From Eleusine coracana subsp. coracana (lineage: Eukaryota; Streptophyta; Magnoliopsida; Poales; Poaceae), in contig CM064430.1 in the NCBI GenBank assembly GCA_032690845.1, positions 8,914,949 to 8,978,948 of the forward strand: 64,000 bases of DNA, read 5' to 3'. This document shows positions 1 to 11,400 of the stretch, piece by piece. The notes below the pieces were generated by a model, which was given only the letters and a program-made list of their open reading frames with translations, did no database searches and had not been told where the DNA came from. The position numbers and the translations under genes were made by a program. Each line of letters starts with the position of its first letter. The first letter of the stretch is position 1.

Positions 1-817
1 TATCGCTGCTCAGTGGCCCATGGAGGAGCGTCAGCGACCATTGCTCCGTAGAGAGGTCGAAGGTTGCCATGTCGTCCAAAGTGACGTCACCTGGCACCTC
101 AGAGTTGTAAAGCTGTATCCTGTCAACCAAGAAATACGCGATCCCTTTGACGACCACGGCCGAGCCACGGTAACGTGAATGGACGGGTACCGGAGGAGGC
201 TGCCCCCTTCTCCAGTACGTGTTGCCGTAGTCGCCACCAGAGCCTAGGGTGAGCACGTCGCAGTACTGAGCGCCGGAACTCGTGTTTCGTATCCGGATGA
301 CCTTGTGCTCCCCCGAGGCGGCCCGGCCGTGGACGAAACCTGCGGGCAGAGCCCGAGCTCGTTGGAAACGTTTAGGGACTAGAGATATGGCACCGCTTTC
401 AAGGTTGACCATGCGCAGGCAGCGGCAGTAGTCATCCACGGCGATTCCGGCGAGGTACTGGTGAGAGCTAATCTGGGCATCGAAGCTCCACATCCCCGCT
501 GGGATCCGTTTGACTTTCTTGCCGCTCATGTCCAGCACGATGAAATCAACGGTGTTGCTGCATTCGCCGCTGGTGACGGCCACTGCGACCAGTGGGGATG
601 GGTGCAGGGACGCATGGGCTTTGACGAAGTCTGGCTCGGAGAGGAGGGATCGCCATGACCGGCAGACGGAGCGGAAGCGGCAGAGATGCCTGGCCGGGAG
701 GCGCAGGAGGATACCGCGTAGTGCGTCGGTGGGAAGGATGCCGTCGTCGGAGGTCGTGGCGGCGAGGATTCGCCGCCTCTGGTCTCGCGCTGTAGAGATC
801 GACCTTGGTGACGCCAT
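1..817 (-). CDS. F-box protein, grass F-box-associated family (3' part beyond window)
   Basis: Reading leftwards from the ATG at 815-817, the frame is open for 272 codons to the window edge, so the C-terminus is missing. An F-box lies at residues ~27-66 (ILPTDALRGILLRLPARHLC, then CRSWRSLLSEPDF). The rest is an F-box-associated beta-rich region ending near DLSTEQWSLTLLHGPLSS. F-box proteins of this kind usually act as substrate adaptors of SCF (SKP1-CUL1) E3 ubiquitin ligases; the substrate cannot be told from sequence. It is clearly paralogous to the gene at 41185-42381, with shared stretches such as ARHLCR, CRSWR, VVKG.AYFLV and HGPLS. No intron is needed. The start is the first in-frame ATG after an upstream stop and sits just before the F-box. 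No frame damage is visible, so it may be functional. The 270-bp repeat and a copia fragment lie directly upstream. Confidence 0.85.
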   Translation of the reverse strand, partial: MASPRSISTARDQRRRILAATTSDDGILPTDALRGILLRLPARHLCRFRSVCRSWRSLLSEPDFVKAHASLHPSPLVAVAVTSGECSNTVDFIVLDMSGKKVKRIPAGMWSFDAQISSHQYLAGIAVDDYCRCLRMVNLESGAISLVPKRFQRARALPAGFVHGRAASGEHKVIRIRNTSSGAQYCDVLTLGSGGDYGNTYWRRGQPPPVPVHSRYRGSAVVVKGIAYFLVDRIQLYNSEVPGDVTLDDMATFDLSTEQWSLTLLHGPLSSD

Positions 818-903
818 TGCGGCTAGGGTAGAATGATCATCGAGGGCGCAGGTAAATGGAGCGCTGGTATAGGGCAGGAGGTGAATGGCCGAGATCGAGA
901 GAG

Positions 904-924
904 GCAATATAAACATCTTATAGG
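904..924 (-). promoter_or_regulatory. Candidate TATA region of the left-edge F-box gene
   Basis: On the minus strand, TATA-like stretches (CCTATAAG and TTTATATT) lie about 90-105 bp upstream of the ATG. The 818-903 stretch would be the 5' leader. Position and composition fit a plant core promoter, but this is only a motif match. The distal promoter begins inside the repeat at 922-1187. Confidence 0.3.
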
Positions 925-1187
925 CCAGGGGTGTTCCTTTTTATGGTGCCATTCTTAAACGTATTCGTGATATAATGCAAAGGGCAGATTGAAAGCACAA
1001 AACTATCTGATGGCTTTAGCAAATTGCAAATGCAGTTTTCCTCTTGAGCACCCTTATATTAATCTGGGCCACTCATTTTTCTGGATCTAGTTTTGAATAC
1101 AGACGAGATTCGTTGCAGATTAAACGCACAAAGTTATCTGTAGGCTGTATCAATTTGAAACACACATTTTTTTCCTTATATTTTGAA
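922..1187. repeat. Direct repeat, left copy (~270 bp, partner 2759-3035)
   Basis: The block beginning AGGCCAGGGGTGTTCC and ending near ATATTTTGAA is repeated in the same orientation at 2759-3035 with few substitutions and two small indels (roughly 93% identical by eye). It lies immediately upstream of the F-box gene. The two copies bracket the copia fragment at about 1250-2758. It is far too long for a target-site duplication, and no LTR termini are evident. Confidence 0.85.
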
Positions 1188-1249
1188 TGTATTGATCAAA
1201 GATCAGCACCATATATTTTACATTTGATTTCAATGAGTTATTAAAGGCA

Positions 1250-2758
1250 AATCAATTGAGATTGAGAGAGATCTGACAAGAACTTTTTTGTTACACAAAT
1301 TAGTTCAGTGTTACACTAATGCTACATGGAAATAACAGTAACACAAAGAAGTCACTGTTAGTTTATCGGCGGATCGCACGGCACGAAGATCACGACAGAG
1401 AACGAAAAGTAAAAGCACAAGAATAGAGGAGATGAAATTTTTTATTTCAGTATCTCTGGCGAATTATAATGTGGTGTCTCAACTATTTATAAGGGAAGAA
1501 CCCTACTTTGTGTTGAGCCCCAATTTGATAAAGCATCCCACATGGGCCAGGAAGCCTTCTTTCAGAAGGTGGGCCTGGCCCAATAGCATTTTATAACTCT
1601 CCCCTTTGGGCTCTTTATCACAATAAATATGTCTCGTAAAAACTTCCTAAAAACCTAGTGAAAAAAATGGAGAAAAGAGCACATATTACCGTCACTTGTA
1701 TTGCACGCATTGTCTCATCAAAAACCTTAATAAGAAAACTTCATATGAGGAAAAAAGAGTACAATGCTTTAATCTTCATGATTAATGCTTATCGATCTTC
1801 ATGAACGATACGAATTATCTTCGAGATGATTTTTTTAATTTGGGATATAATGTACTTAGGGAAGTTCTCCCCCTGTTCCAAGCACTTTTTAAGTCTTTTC
1901 ATGCCAATATCATGCCATAAATTTTCAAGAGTGCAGGCTGGTAATACCTTTGTGAACATATCTGCAAGAGTTTCACAAGACCGGATATGAGTTACCAAAA
2001 TCTCTCCCTTCTCTTGCAATTCATGCGCATGGAAGAATTTAGGTAACATATGCTTTGTCCTGTTCGATTTTATGTATCCCGATTGTATTTGTGTAATACA
2101 AGATTTATTATCTTCATAAATAATTGTAGGGGATAGAGTATGCATCACTTCACAAGTATCCAATATATGACTTGACATCCTCGTAAGCCAAGTGCATTCC
2201 TTGGCAGCTTCAAATAATGCAATAATCTCAGAGTAATTTGTTGATGTAGCAACAATCGTCTGCTTTGTTGACTTCCACGAAATAACCGTTTCACCAAATA
2301 GGAACACATATCCAGTCTGTGAGATTGACTTGTGTGGATCGGATAAGTAGCCAGTATTAGTATACCCCACGAGAGTTACTTCTGTATTCTTCTTGAAAAA
2401 TAATCTGAAATCTTCAGTTCCTCTCAGATATCTGAGTACTTGCTTGATGCCACTCCAATGTCGCATAGTTGGTGTTGAACTATATCTTACAAGTAGATTA
2501 ACAGCAAAAGCTATATTGGGCCTCATACTATTTGCAAGGTATATCAATGCTCCAATAGCACTGAGATATGGGTATTGAGGTCCCAATAATTCTTCACCTT
2601 CCTTCCTTGGTCTAAATGGATCTTTCTCTGTATTGAGTGATCTCACAACCATAGGGGATCTGAGTGGGTATGCATCTTTCATATTAAATCTCTCCAATAC
2701 CTTCTTGGTATAGTTTGATTAATGCAATAGTATCCCTTCGTGGGTATGTTCAAGCTGC
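1250..2758 (-). mobile_element. Ty1/copia fragment C0: RNase H end plus probable 3' LTR
   Basis: This is a minus-strand copia retrotransposon remnant. The coding part (1789 to ~2757) is the reverse transcriptase/RNase H C-terminal end. The ~1250-1750 stretch, with its UTR-like composition, is probably 3' LTR and 3' untranslated sequence. The right boundary cuts abruptly inside coding sequence at the start of the second direct repeat, so gag, protease, integrase and most of RT are absent. I could not fix the left boundary or a target-site duplication. Confidence 0.75.
1789..2757 (-). pseudogene. Copia RNase H domain, degenerate
   Basis: The minus-strand frame carries hallmark copia RNase H segments in order: YLSAIGALIYLANSMRPNIA, then RYLRGT, SWKSTKQTIVATST, IIYEDNKSCI, RTKHMLPKFF and ADMFTKVLP. 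The family uses RNase H to remove the RNA template during reverse transcription. The domain is broken. The first catalytic Asp of the GYTDAGY-type motif is Asn here (GYTNTGY), and the usual AEY motif is altered to NYSE. A TAA near 2730 separates an upstream peptide from the main 302-residue frame; it would be explained by one C-to-T change in a Gln codon. The call as copia RNase H is firm; the sequence cannot be active. Confidence 0.85.
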
Positions 2759-3035
2759 AGGCCAGGGGTGTTCCTTTTTATGGTGCCATTCTTAAACATA
2801 TTCGTGATATAATGCAAAGGGCAGATTGAAAGCACAAAACTATCTGTTGGCTTTAGCAAATTGCAAATGCAGTTTTTTTCTTGAGCGCCCTTATATTAAT
2901 CTGAGTCCATCATTTTTCTCGATCTAATAGTTTTGAATACAGACGAGATTTGTTGCAGATTAAATGCACAAAGCTATCTGTACTTCTGTAGGTTGTATCA
3001 ATTTGAAACACAAGTTTATTTCCTCATATTTTGAA
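2759..3035. repeat. Direct repeat, right copy (partner 922-1187)
   Basis: Same orientation and near-identical to 922-1187. It begins directly at the broken right end of the copia fragment and ends where the gypsy-like LTR remnant begins (about 3036). The two shared starts (AGGCCAGGGGTG) suggest that the sequence upstream of the F-box gene was duplicated, or that an older tandem duplication was later split. Confidence 0.85.
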
Positions 3036-3455
3036 CACAACCTAGTGCCACCAAAAATATATGGTGTAGGTGATGATGAAAAATAATTTTGAGAAAAATC
3101 TCATATTTTTAATCTAAGATTAAATGCCTAAAGGCTTCAAAAAACCCATATTTGAAAATTTCCTATTTAAATTCAAATGTCAACTGTTGCACAAACTCAT
3201 TTTAAAAATTAGGAGAACATAATTGTGTACACACTCATATTTTTCTTTTTCTCAACGGAGCTCTAGAATTAAAGATATTGAAATTAACAGAGGCATTTTG
3301 GAATACCAACAAAAAAAGAAAAGATCAGCGAGTCCCACCCGTCAGCCACCTCCCTCCCTTCTTCACCATGCGGGCCCGGTCTGCCCATGCCGACACGCCA
3401 CATGGAGCCCTTACACCAGCGGGGAGCCCATCGCAGTCGGTCCAACCAAGGGTAA

Positions 3456-6400
3456 GGGCATCTCCAGGAGTAGCTACTAAAACAGGGCTCCTATTTTAAC
3501 ATTGGAGAGCTAGGTCCCACTATTTAGAGTCAAAATTCTTCCATCAACTCCAGCATTGCTATTCATCTTTAAGCTCTTATTTTCCTTTGAACCATAGGAC
3601 CCACGTGTCATTCATCGGATCAAAATAGAGCTCGAAACTCTCTGCCCACTCCAGCACTGGTGCTGCCCGCCGCCGCCAGCGATTGAAGGCTGCCCCGTGT
3701 CGGTTGTGACATCCCTACTGCCATACTAGGGTATTCTCCACCAGAAACAGAGCTTAGTGCAAAGTAAACTGAAAAGATGATCAAATTTGAATTTAATCCA
3801 CGTCAATTTGAATGTCAGTTGAACTACAAGTTTAGATTTCTCAACATAACATAGGCCTAACAAAAATATATGTTATATAAAATATCAGAATAGAATTTTG
3901 AGAATTTTCTTAGGATTTTATACCCCTGTTTAATAGTCCACATAAATGCCCAAAGTCTTAAAACAGCCCCTCTTTGAGAAACTCCCTATTCAATTTCAAC
4001 ATAATCCAAACCCCACACATAATTTTTTTAATTTGCTACATAATATGGTGAGTCTTTCCATATTTTTATTTTTTCCTTCATCAGCCTTGGATTAATTTGC
4101 ATGAAATTCACAAGCACAGGTAGTTGTCGGGATTGTGAAAAACAAATCAAAAATCAAACTCCCTGGCGGGCCCACCTATCGGCGACCCAACAGAAACACA
4201 CTCGGGCGCCGCACGCTCCCGCTCGCACGATGCCACGTGGCTGCCAGCGTACGGTAGCAAACCTTGCCACGGATCAACACCCCCACCTGGGCTTCCGATA
4301 TCTCTTTTGTCCCCTCCCCGGTCGAGACACATCCCCCCCCCCCTACACACACACTCTCCTCTCTCTCATTCTCTTTCTTTCCCGCACAGTGCAGCGCCAC
4401 CATTGCAGCGCGGGTCTGAGCTCCCACGCCCGGCTGCTCCGCTGCACCGCGCCCTCAACACCGATGTCTGGAGCCACACGTCGACGCCCGTAAGCTTCCC
4501 GCAAAGCCACTCCCCTTCCCCGACTCCCAGCCGTTGGGAATCGCACCTTTCTTCCCCGCCTTCGATCATCGCTCCTCTGCCTCGCGCTCTCTCTCCGATG
4601 AGCCTCTGGTCAATTAAACACACACGCACACTGTCGACAACCCCACTCACCTCTCCAACCCCACTTGGTTTGCGCCCGTGCAGATCCGCTGCAGGAGCAC
4701 CGCTGCCTACCACTTTTGCCGCCACTCCTTGTTCCCAGCCAGCTAGGTGTGCCGCATTGTATTTCTTCTGCGCGCCGCTTAGCCACAACCACCCCCTTGG
4801 TTATGTGCATGCTCACTGCTGGCCCCTCCGTCGCCCGGCCACCCGCCTCATCCCCACCGCCGCGCACGCACGCGGTTCGGCTAGAAATGGCTGATGGGCC
4901 ATGCTGGCCTAGAGGCCTGACCTCGCCTGGGCCAGATCTGGCCCAGGAGCACCTCCCCGCGCCAGCTTCGGTCCATAGGGCTGCTGGAATACGGCTCATG
5001 AGCAGTTAAATAGATTTTCTCAGATTGTTAATTTCAAAAAATTGCTGGAAATTGCAAAATGCATAGTAAATTAAATACTACAAATTTTGGAGTAAAGCAA
5101 TTTTTTTTGGTCTTCTATGGACCTATACTATTGAAGAAAAATGGCAAATCACCATGCATGTTGTTATTGTTATCAGAACTAAAATATATGTGTAAAACAT
5201 TAATAAAATCATAAACAAATCTATGAGGTGAGTAAAACTATGACACTCGGTAAATAATTATATTTTTGAAACATTGAACCACCCTGCAAAAGCACAAATT
5301 CTAGTTCTCTGTAAATTAGTCACAATTAATTATCTAGCCTTTTGCCTTGTTCTAATTATTTAAAATTAATGGCTCATTGCATGTAAGTGAAATTTGATAA
5401 TTAATTCACTCCTGGCATGTTTTAACTACAGTAAATCACCCCTGTGCCAATGACCTCTAGAACCATGCTAAATTTATTTAGTTACCTTATAGGATCAATA
5501 TCCTACTATTACATTATATAAACTTGTTCACGCTTAACAACATACCCAACACCCTGGTAATATTATTGTTGGTCATTGCACACTTACCATATACTTGTCA
5601 TGAATATATCGATCATAAACACACATACACCCCCCTTCACTTTTACATATCGCATTATTACATTAATGTATTTGATAAGGAAGTGCTATGAACCTTCTCT
5701 CACCACCATCATCATTTGCATCATATAGATCACGACGTGAACCACGTGGAGACGGGAGAGGAGCAGGAGTCAGAAGAATTAGGTGATGCTTCGGCTGACC
5801 AGGAGCAGGACCAAGGCAAGCCCCGGTGCATCTCACTAAGTTTTAACCTTTTTATTTTATCTCTAGTTAGTGTGATATAGGTTTGTTTGTGCATTAAGTT
5901 TATAGGAAATGTTTGAAAACCTATTATTATAGTAGGTTCCCTTTACCAATGATAGCCTCAGGACGGTAGCTGCTTGCCTAATTAGGATGACAAGTCATTG
6001 AGTGGTATGGAGACTGCTCGTAGTTGAGTCATATATCTCACTGGAGAATGGTTATAGAAAGGCTTTGAATAGGATAACAATGAAAACCGGACAGGTAACT
6101 AGGTGGAAAGGGAAGGACAACTTGTCTTCATGGAGGTAGCCCCGTTCGGGTCACATAAGGCTCTACGCGTGTCCGACCCATGGGATCTAGTTTGAACGTA
6201 TTGTTTACATGCTGGAGTTATGAGCCTGGTAAACTGACATAGATACGACTATTGTCTGGTTAGAAGGTACCCTGCTCCTTGAGGTGGAACTAGGGCTGAG
6301 GGGAGGGAGCAATCCACCCAGGGATGGCGGTATGACATACATCGAGTTGGGAGGACCCTTCCCAGGGGAGTTAAGTGCGGAAGACCTTGCGGCACTGTAT

Positions 6401-7897
6401 GAGAAAGGTTGCTCTTTGCGGCTTCCATAAAGTGCGTATGGATCATGCAAGCAGGTTTCTCCTACAACATGTAAATCGATTCGAGTCGCTACCCCTCACA
6501 GTAACGAGTACCACTTGATAATTCCGTTGGAACATAGTTGGAAGCTTACTAAGATGAATGGGTTGGATATTATTGTATTGATTAATTATGTTGTATTGCA
6601 ATCATGTTTGTTGTAGTCATAGTGTAAACTAAATTTATTATTTTTCATGGCAACTTAACTTGATGCTCAAACTTGAAATTAAGGATCCACTCTTAGGCTG
6701 ACTTTTTGGTAACATAATCCTACCCTTAGCCTATGCATGTATAGGAGTCGGCTGTAGTTAGCCATTTTGACAGGTCAGTCTTGCTAAGTATTAGTTGCTC
6801 AGGACGTAGCTCTATGTGATTTTAAGATAATCAGGGTGGAGACTATCACTGCAGTGGTAGGTTCCACTAGGAGGGCCAATGTCCTGACTGTTGGAACATC
6901 GAGTAGGAATGGTGCACCGACAATGAGTAGGAGTAGTCTGTTGCGTGTCGCTACGGTGTTTTCGGGAAAAACTCCTATCATGGCCAGATGTTCAATGTGT
7001 GTCACCACGAGAGGGCGATTATGTCTTACTTATTCCGTCGGACCATTTTATTATTATTGAACGATTTTGCTTCAACACTTTTAAAACTCTGGTTTGTAAC
7101 TTAAATTCAAATTTATGTAAAACTTTGTACTTTATCTATGTTCTTGTTGCAACTATATTATTTCTATCATGTGTTATACTATCGGGCGTCACAGCGCGCG
7201 TGATTGCACGAGATAGATCCTTGGATGGAGCCATCTCCATGGTAAGGCGGTTCTGTTACATCGCAGCCCCCTCCCACCCCCCCCACCCCTATCGGTCATC
7301 GGCCCCTGTCGCTGCCCCGCGTACCGGCGATTGGAGGCCTCGTCGCCGGCCGACCCGTTTCCCATCCACTCCTATCACCCGCAGACTCCAGTCCAGCTCC
7401 GGTTGCCCGATAGCTCCCGATGCTTGCTGCCCATCTGCCATTGTCAGTTGCCTCTCATCAGGTCCCCATCACCTATCGGCCATCGTCCGTCGGCTCCTAT
7501 CTGGGCCCCCATTGCCCATCTTCCATCGACCATTCAAGATTCGATGCAGGCCACGCTGATTGGAGATGTTTTCCCATGGGAGGTGGAGGGCCAGGTGGAG
7601 CAACAGTGAAGGTGGAGTGACGGTGGCGCAGGGAGGGGTGCATGACAGTGGCGGGAGAAGGAAGAGAGGACAGGATCGCTGGAGAGAGAAAGGAAAAGGA
7701 GATAAAAAAGGATAAGGGAAAAGAAATGGTGGAACTCACCGTTGAGAGGGCTCCAAAAGGTGAGAGCCTAGTGGAGAGATTTGAGAGCTCTTCTGAAATA
7801 AGAGCCTAACTAAGAGGCCTGCTTGAGTTCCTTTTTCGGACTACACTCTCAAAATATATTATGGGATACCTGTTTGAGAGCACTGCTAGAAATGCTC
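3456..7897. mobile_element. Harbinger-like non-autonomous element with TAA target duplication
   Basis: The ends are imperfect inverted repeats of about 30 bp: GGGCATCTCCAGGAGTAGCT on the left, and GAGCATTTCTAGCAGTGCTC when the right end is read inwards. Both ends are flanked by TAA (3453-3455 and 7898-7900). A 3-bp TWA-type target duplication and such termini fit the PIF/Harbinger superfamily. Without the nested LTR (3705-7260) the element is about 886 bp and encodes no transposase. Its interior is GC-rich, with repeated CCCATC/CCGAT-type sequence, and may include captured host DNA. Confidence 0.6.
3705..7260 (+). mobile_element. Gypsy-like probable solo LTR G1 (3.56 kb)
   Basis: The block starts TGTGACATCCC and ends TTCTGTTACA, the TG...CA form of an LTR. 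It contains no credible gag or pol sequence. The same sequence is found reversed in the nest at 48249-63897, where the boundaries are confirmed by a perfect target duplication. The flanks here are TCGGT and TCGCA, matching at only three of five bases, so the duplication is eroded or one boundary is slightly off. The GC-rich 4150-5000 interval and the ~6700-7000 interval yield overlapping open frames on both strands, none protein-like. Confidence 0.7.
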
Positions 7898-8560
7898 TAA
7901 CCCAAGGTCCGATTCCCAATATCCTTGGCCCTTGCCCCCTTTCTGTTTTTGGCGCTTCCGTTTTTGGAGAAAAGCTCAGACCGCCACCACCTCCATTGTC
8001 ACCGGCAAGACCTCACTTTCTGGCTCATCTCGGCACGGATACGCCGGCTCATCATCTCTGCCTCGCCCTCCTGCACTACCTCCACCCCTTCCTGACCCAC
8101 GTGACCTTGCCGTTTGACCGCATTAATTTGAAAACTGCAGCCCTTCCAGGAGCTTTGTTGTGCTCATGCGGTCAAGTTCCGACCACCTCCGCATGCCGGG
8201 AACCCCTCAAGTGGATACGCGTCGAGCTACTCTTCGTGTAAGTTTTTCATTGCCATTTGACCAGTTTTCGACGAGTCGCGGTGCCTCCGGCGGGCTCGTG
8301 GCCGACTGGCCACCATGGCCGAGCTGGGGCTTCACCTGGGTCAGGGACGCCGGAATCTGATATGCCACCACCTGTGTGGGCTTCCCTGTGATGCGGATCG
8401 GATTGGCCAGCACATTTTCTTCTTTTTCTGTATTTAATTAAATCACTAGGATTAGCTATTGGATCGTAAAATGCATAAGTAAATTATTACTAGGAGGTTT
8501 GGGGGAAACTAAATTTCTCTGGCTTATGTACTATTTTAGTAAAATGCTAAGACTTCATGC

Positions 8561-8834
8561 ATATCAAAATTTTGAGGGTCACCAAAAAACACGAAATTTC
8601 AGAAATTTTGATAACAAATTTGATTTTTTGAGAAATAATTGACATGATTTCAAGAGAATTATCTTCAATACATAAGATATTATGGTTACATACATAAACA
8701 AAGCAATTTGAATTGGTTAAAGGTAGTCAACTATGAATTTTCGAAAATCTCGATATTTCAGATTTTATTTTGGCCCCCACCAAAAAATACGAAATTTTGG
8801 ATATTTCGATGGAATTTTGCCGAAATTGTTTTCC
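8561..8834 (-). mobile_element. MITE copy 1, truncated (inverted relative to 9822-10113)
   Basis: This segment is the reverse complement of the MITE at 9822-10113 over about 270 bp (shared GGGTCACC, GACATGATT, CAAAGCAATTTGAATTGG). Its right terminus GAAATTGTTTTCC is present, followed by TA. The other terminus is missing where it meets the LTR remnant. Confidence 0.75.
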
Positions 8835-8835
8835 T

Positions 8836-9821
8836 AGCTCCGTGCTCACTTCCAAGGTGCCTCCACCCTACTTTCTCTATACGTGCACATATCTTAAGAA
8901 GCAAGAACGTCAAGCGGGCGACACTGCCAAGATGGAGGCGGCGACTGCTCATGGCCATGGCCTCGCCTCCTGCATCACGCCCTTTCGCACCACCACTGCC
9001 GGCTCCCCTTGCTCCGCCATCAGATGGTGGTGATCGCCGCAAGGAGCGCAAAGCATCCAACAACAAGAACCATGCACTCGCCAACGGCACCAGCGGCGGC
9101 CCTCGCCCACCGCTGCCTAGTCAGCATCACTGGGGCATGGCCCCCAATAATCCATGGACGGGTACGGTGTAGTCCAGACATGGCCTCTTCCACCATGGCA
9201 CCCTCCACCGGCTGGGCTGCATGGGCTACGCCCAGGACCGACGGCGCCGCAGGCCATGTTCGCCACTTCTCCAACCATGTTCCCCGACTGGTCTGGTCTG
9301 CCTGCGCCCTCGCCATCAACACCACCGGGACTCGTCTCTGCTCTCCATGGCATGACTACCACAGGTCACAGCTCTCTACGGTGGTGAAGGTGACTGGCTC
9401 ATGGACACTGGTGCGACATCACACATGACCTCCAATCCTAGTATTGCCTCCCACCTCTCCACCCCGTCCTCTCCAATGCAAATTATAGTTGGCAATGGTG
9501 CTTCTCTCCCTGTTCAGTATACTTGTCACGTTGCTCTTCCCACTTCTTCTTCGAATTTACACCTAAATAATGTTCTAGTTTCATCTCAGCTCATTAAAAA
9601 TCTAATTTCAGTGCATGCTCTTACACGTAATAACTCTGTATATGTTGAATTTGATCCCTTCGGCTTCTCCATCGAGGACCTGCTCACCCGAATGGTTCTC
9701 CTCCGTTGTGATTGCTCGGGTGAGCTCTACCCTCTGCGCTCCAGCTCCATCAACCAGGCCAAGCATAACAACCTTCACGTCACGCACAGCACTGGTCTGT
9801 GGCATGCGCTGCTGGGTTATA
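8836..9821 (+). pseudogene. Copia C1 gag C-terminus and aspartic protease
   Basis: The segment opens inside gag (RQAGDTAKMEAATA-like, then a Pro/Ala-rich tail). It runs, through stops and frame changes, to a protease with an intact active-site motif, DWLMDTGATSHMTSNP at ~9393-9440, and continues to IVGNGASLPVQYTCHV and the LIKNLISV segment. In copia elements this protease cleaves the Gag-Pol polyprotein. The gag N-terminus and 5' LTR are absent. The frame is cut at 9821 by a MITE and resumes at 10114. The frame from 9401 to 9821 is intact. Confidence 0.8.
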
Positions 9822-10113
9822 GGAAAACAATTTCAGTGAAATTTCATCGAAATATCCAAAATTTTGTATTTTTTGGTACGGGCTGAAATGACATCCGAAA
9901 TATCGAGATGGTAAAAAATTCATAGTTGACAACCTTTAACCAATTCAAATTGCTTTGTTTATGTACGTAACTGTAATATCTTATGTATTGAAGATAATTT
10001 CTTGTGGAATCATGTCAATTATTTCTAAAAAAATTAAATTTGTTCATTGAAATTTCTGAAATTTTGTGTTTTTCGGTGACCCCTGAATTTTTTCTTTCCT
10101 GAAATCTTTTTCC
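9822..10113 (+). mobile_element. MITE copy 2 (292 bp) inserted in C1
   Basis: It interrupts the C1 protease/integrase junction. The terminal inverted repeats are GGAAAACAATTTC and, read inwards from the right, GGAAAAAGATTTC. TA lies on each side (9820-9821 and 10114-10115). The interior is AT-rich and non-coding. TA duplication points to a Tc1/mariner-type (Stowaway-like) or unclassified MITE; the termini are not the standard Stowaway CTCCCTCC form. Confidence 0.7.
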
Positions 10114-11400
10114 TAGGTTGGGTCACCTTGGGCATGAACCTCTCCACCGTGTGCTCTCCACATTTGATTTCAGTTATGAGAAATCTGACAGTCACACATG
10201 ATATGCCTGTCGTCTCGGCAAGCATGTTAGACTGCCGTATCCCACCTCCAATAATATCTCTAGCTTTCCTTTCCAGCTTGTTCACTCTGTGATGTATGGA
10301 CATCGCCCATTGTAAGCAACTCAGGATTCAAATTTTACTTGGTCATTTTGGATGATTACCCCCACTATTGCTGAAATTATATGGGCTTGGCCCATTAGTA
10401 TTTTAACAATTGCTGAAAAATCTCAAATGCCCATTAGTGGACTTTCTCCATGTGCCATAAGTCTGATGTCTTACCGAACTTAACTTCTTTCCATGCCTAC
10501 GTGTGTGCTCTGTTTCAGTTGCCTCTCTTGTGCCTTCAAACGGACAATGGCAAAGAATTTGACAATGCCACCACTCCATCGTTCCTAGCCGCTTACGGTG
10601 TTGCCTCCTCATTTCTGGCCTGATGCTCTCGCCACATCCACTTACTTGCTAAATCGCTGTTCGTGCAACCGCGCAACTTTGCCACCCCATATGCCCTCTT
10701 GTTCGGTTGTGCACCTGACTATGACCACTTAACGAGTATTTGGCTACCTCTGTTACCCAAACATTGCGGCCACTGTGCTCCACAAGCTCGCACCGCGCTC
10801 TGCTGCATGCGTGTTCATCAGGTACCCAGTCGACACTAAGGGCTACCGGTGTTACAACCCACAGACTCTCCGTGTTCTAACCTCTCATCATGTTTATTTC
10901 AACGAGAACTCCTTCCCCTCTCAGGACCTCCATGCACCACTGTCTGACGCCCCGACGCCACCGGTTTGTGTACACGACGCCGTCCCAGTTCCGCTGCCTG
11001 CCCCAAGGTGTCGGCGTCGCCGTGTTGTGCATGTGCCCACGCAGCCACCGATGCCGCACGAACAACCTGCTGCCTCGCCCGTCGACCCTGCGCCAGGGCC
11101 ATCGATCCAGCCTGACGCCACACATTGCAATCACTTTGGGACAGTGGTGCCGGCAGACACTTGTTGGTGCCCCCTCATCTGCTCTACCAGTCGATGGTCC
11201 ACATGCTACGGCTCTAGCTCCCCCGACTGCTGTTGCAACGTCGACTACTGCCCGTACCGATCCTTCTCCGACCGCTGCTATGCCACCGACATCAAGACCT
11301 CACCACATGATCACCAGGTTCAAGAATGGAATCTTCCCGCCCAAAATCTGGTTCAACAATGCAGTGTTGTCCTCTCCACCTCCACCGCTGCCCACTTCTG
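10114..11400 (+). pseudogene. Copia C1 integrase region
   Basis: After the MITE the coding signal resumes with the GAG-pre-integrase segment and the integrase core, including LQTDNGKEFDN near 10535-10565. It then runs to the C-terminal part (KLAPRSAACVFIRYP, 10790-10830) and a Pro/Ala-rich linker to about 11330. Integrase joins retrotransposon DNA to the host genome. Several stops and frame changes, plus a shortened stretch around 10330-10460 and 10610-10720, make it non-functional. Confidence 0.75.

Larger units (their letters stand above)
3036..8560 (+). mobile_element. Gypsy-like LTR remnant G2, interrupted by a Harbinger-like element
   Basis: 3036-3455 and 7901-8560 align in order with parts of the LTR at 3705-7260 (for example AAATGCC...TTCAAAAAACCC near 3125, and AAATGCATAAGTAAATTA near 8470). 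They are one older LTR of the same family. It is split by the Harbinger-like element at 3456-7897 and truncated at both ends. It holds no pol coding sequence. GC-rich parts (3300-3455, 7900-8400) give open frames on both strands that I regard as chance. Confidence 0.6.

Noticed and set aside
4101..5009. Several overlapping ORFs of 100-195 residues on both strands
   Set aside because: They lie in the GC-rich part of the LTR at 3705-7260, overlap in many frames, are Pro/Ser/Arg-rich and have no domain-like pattern.
6945..7739. ORFs around 6945-7559 and 7497-7739
   Set aside because: They cross the LTR/Harbinger boundary at 7260, so they cannot be ancestral genes, and are low in complexity.
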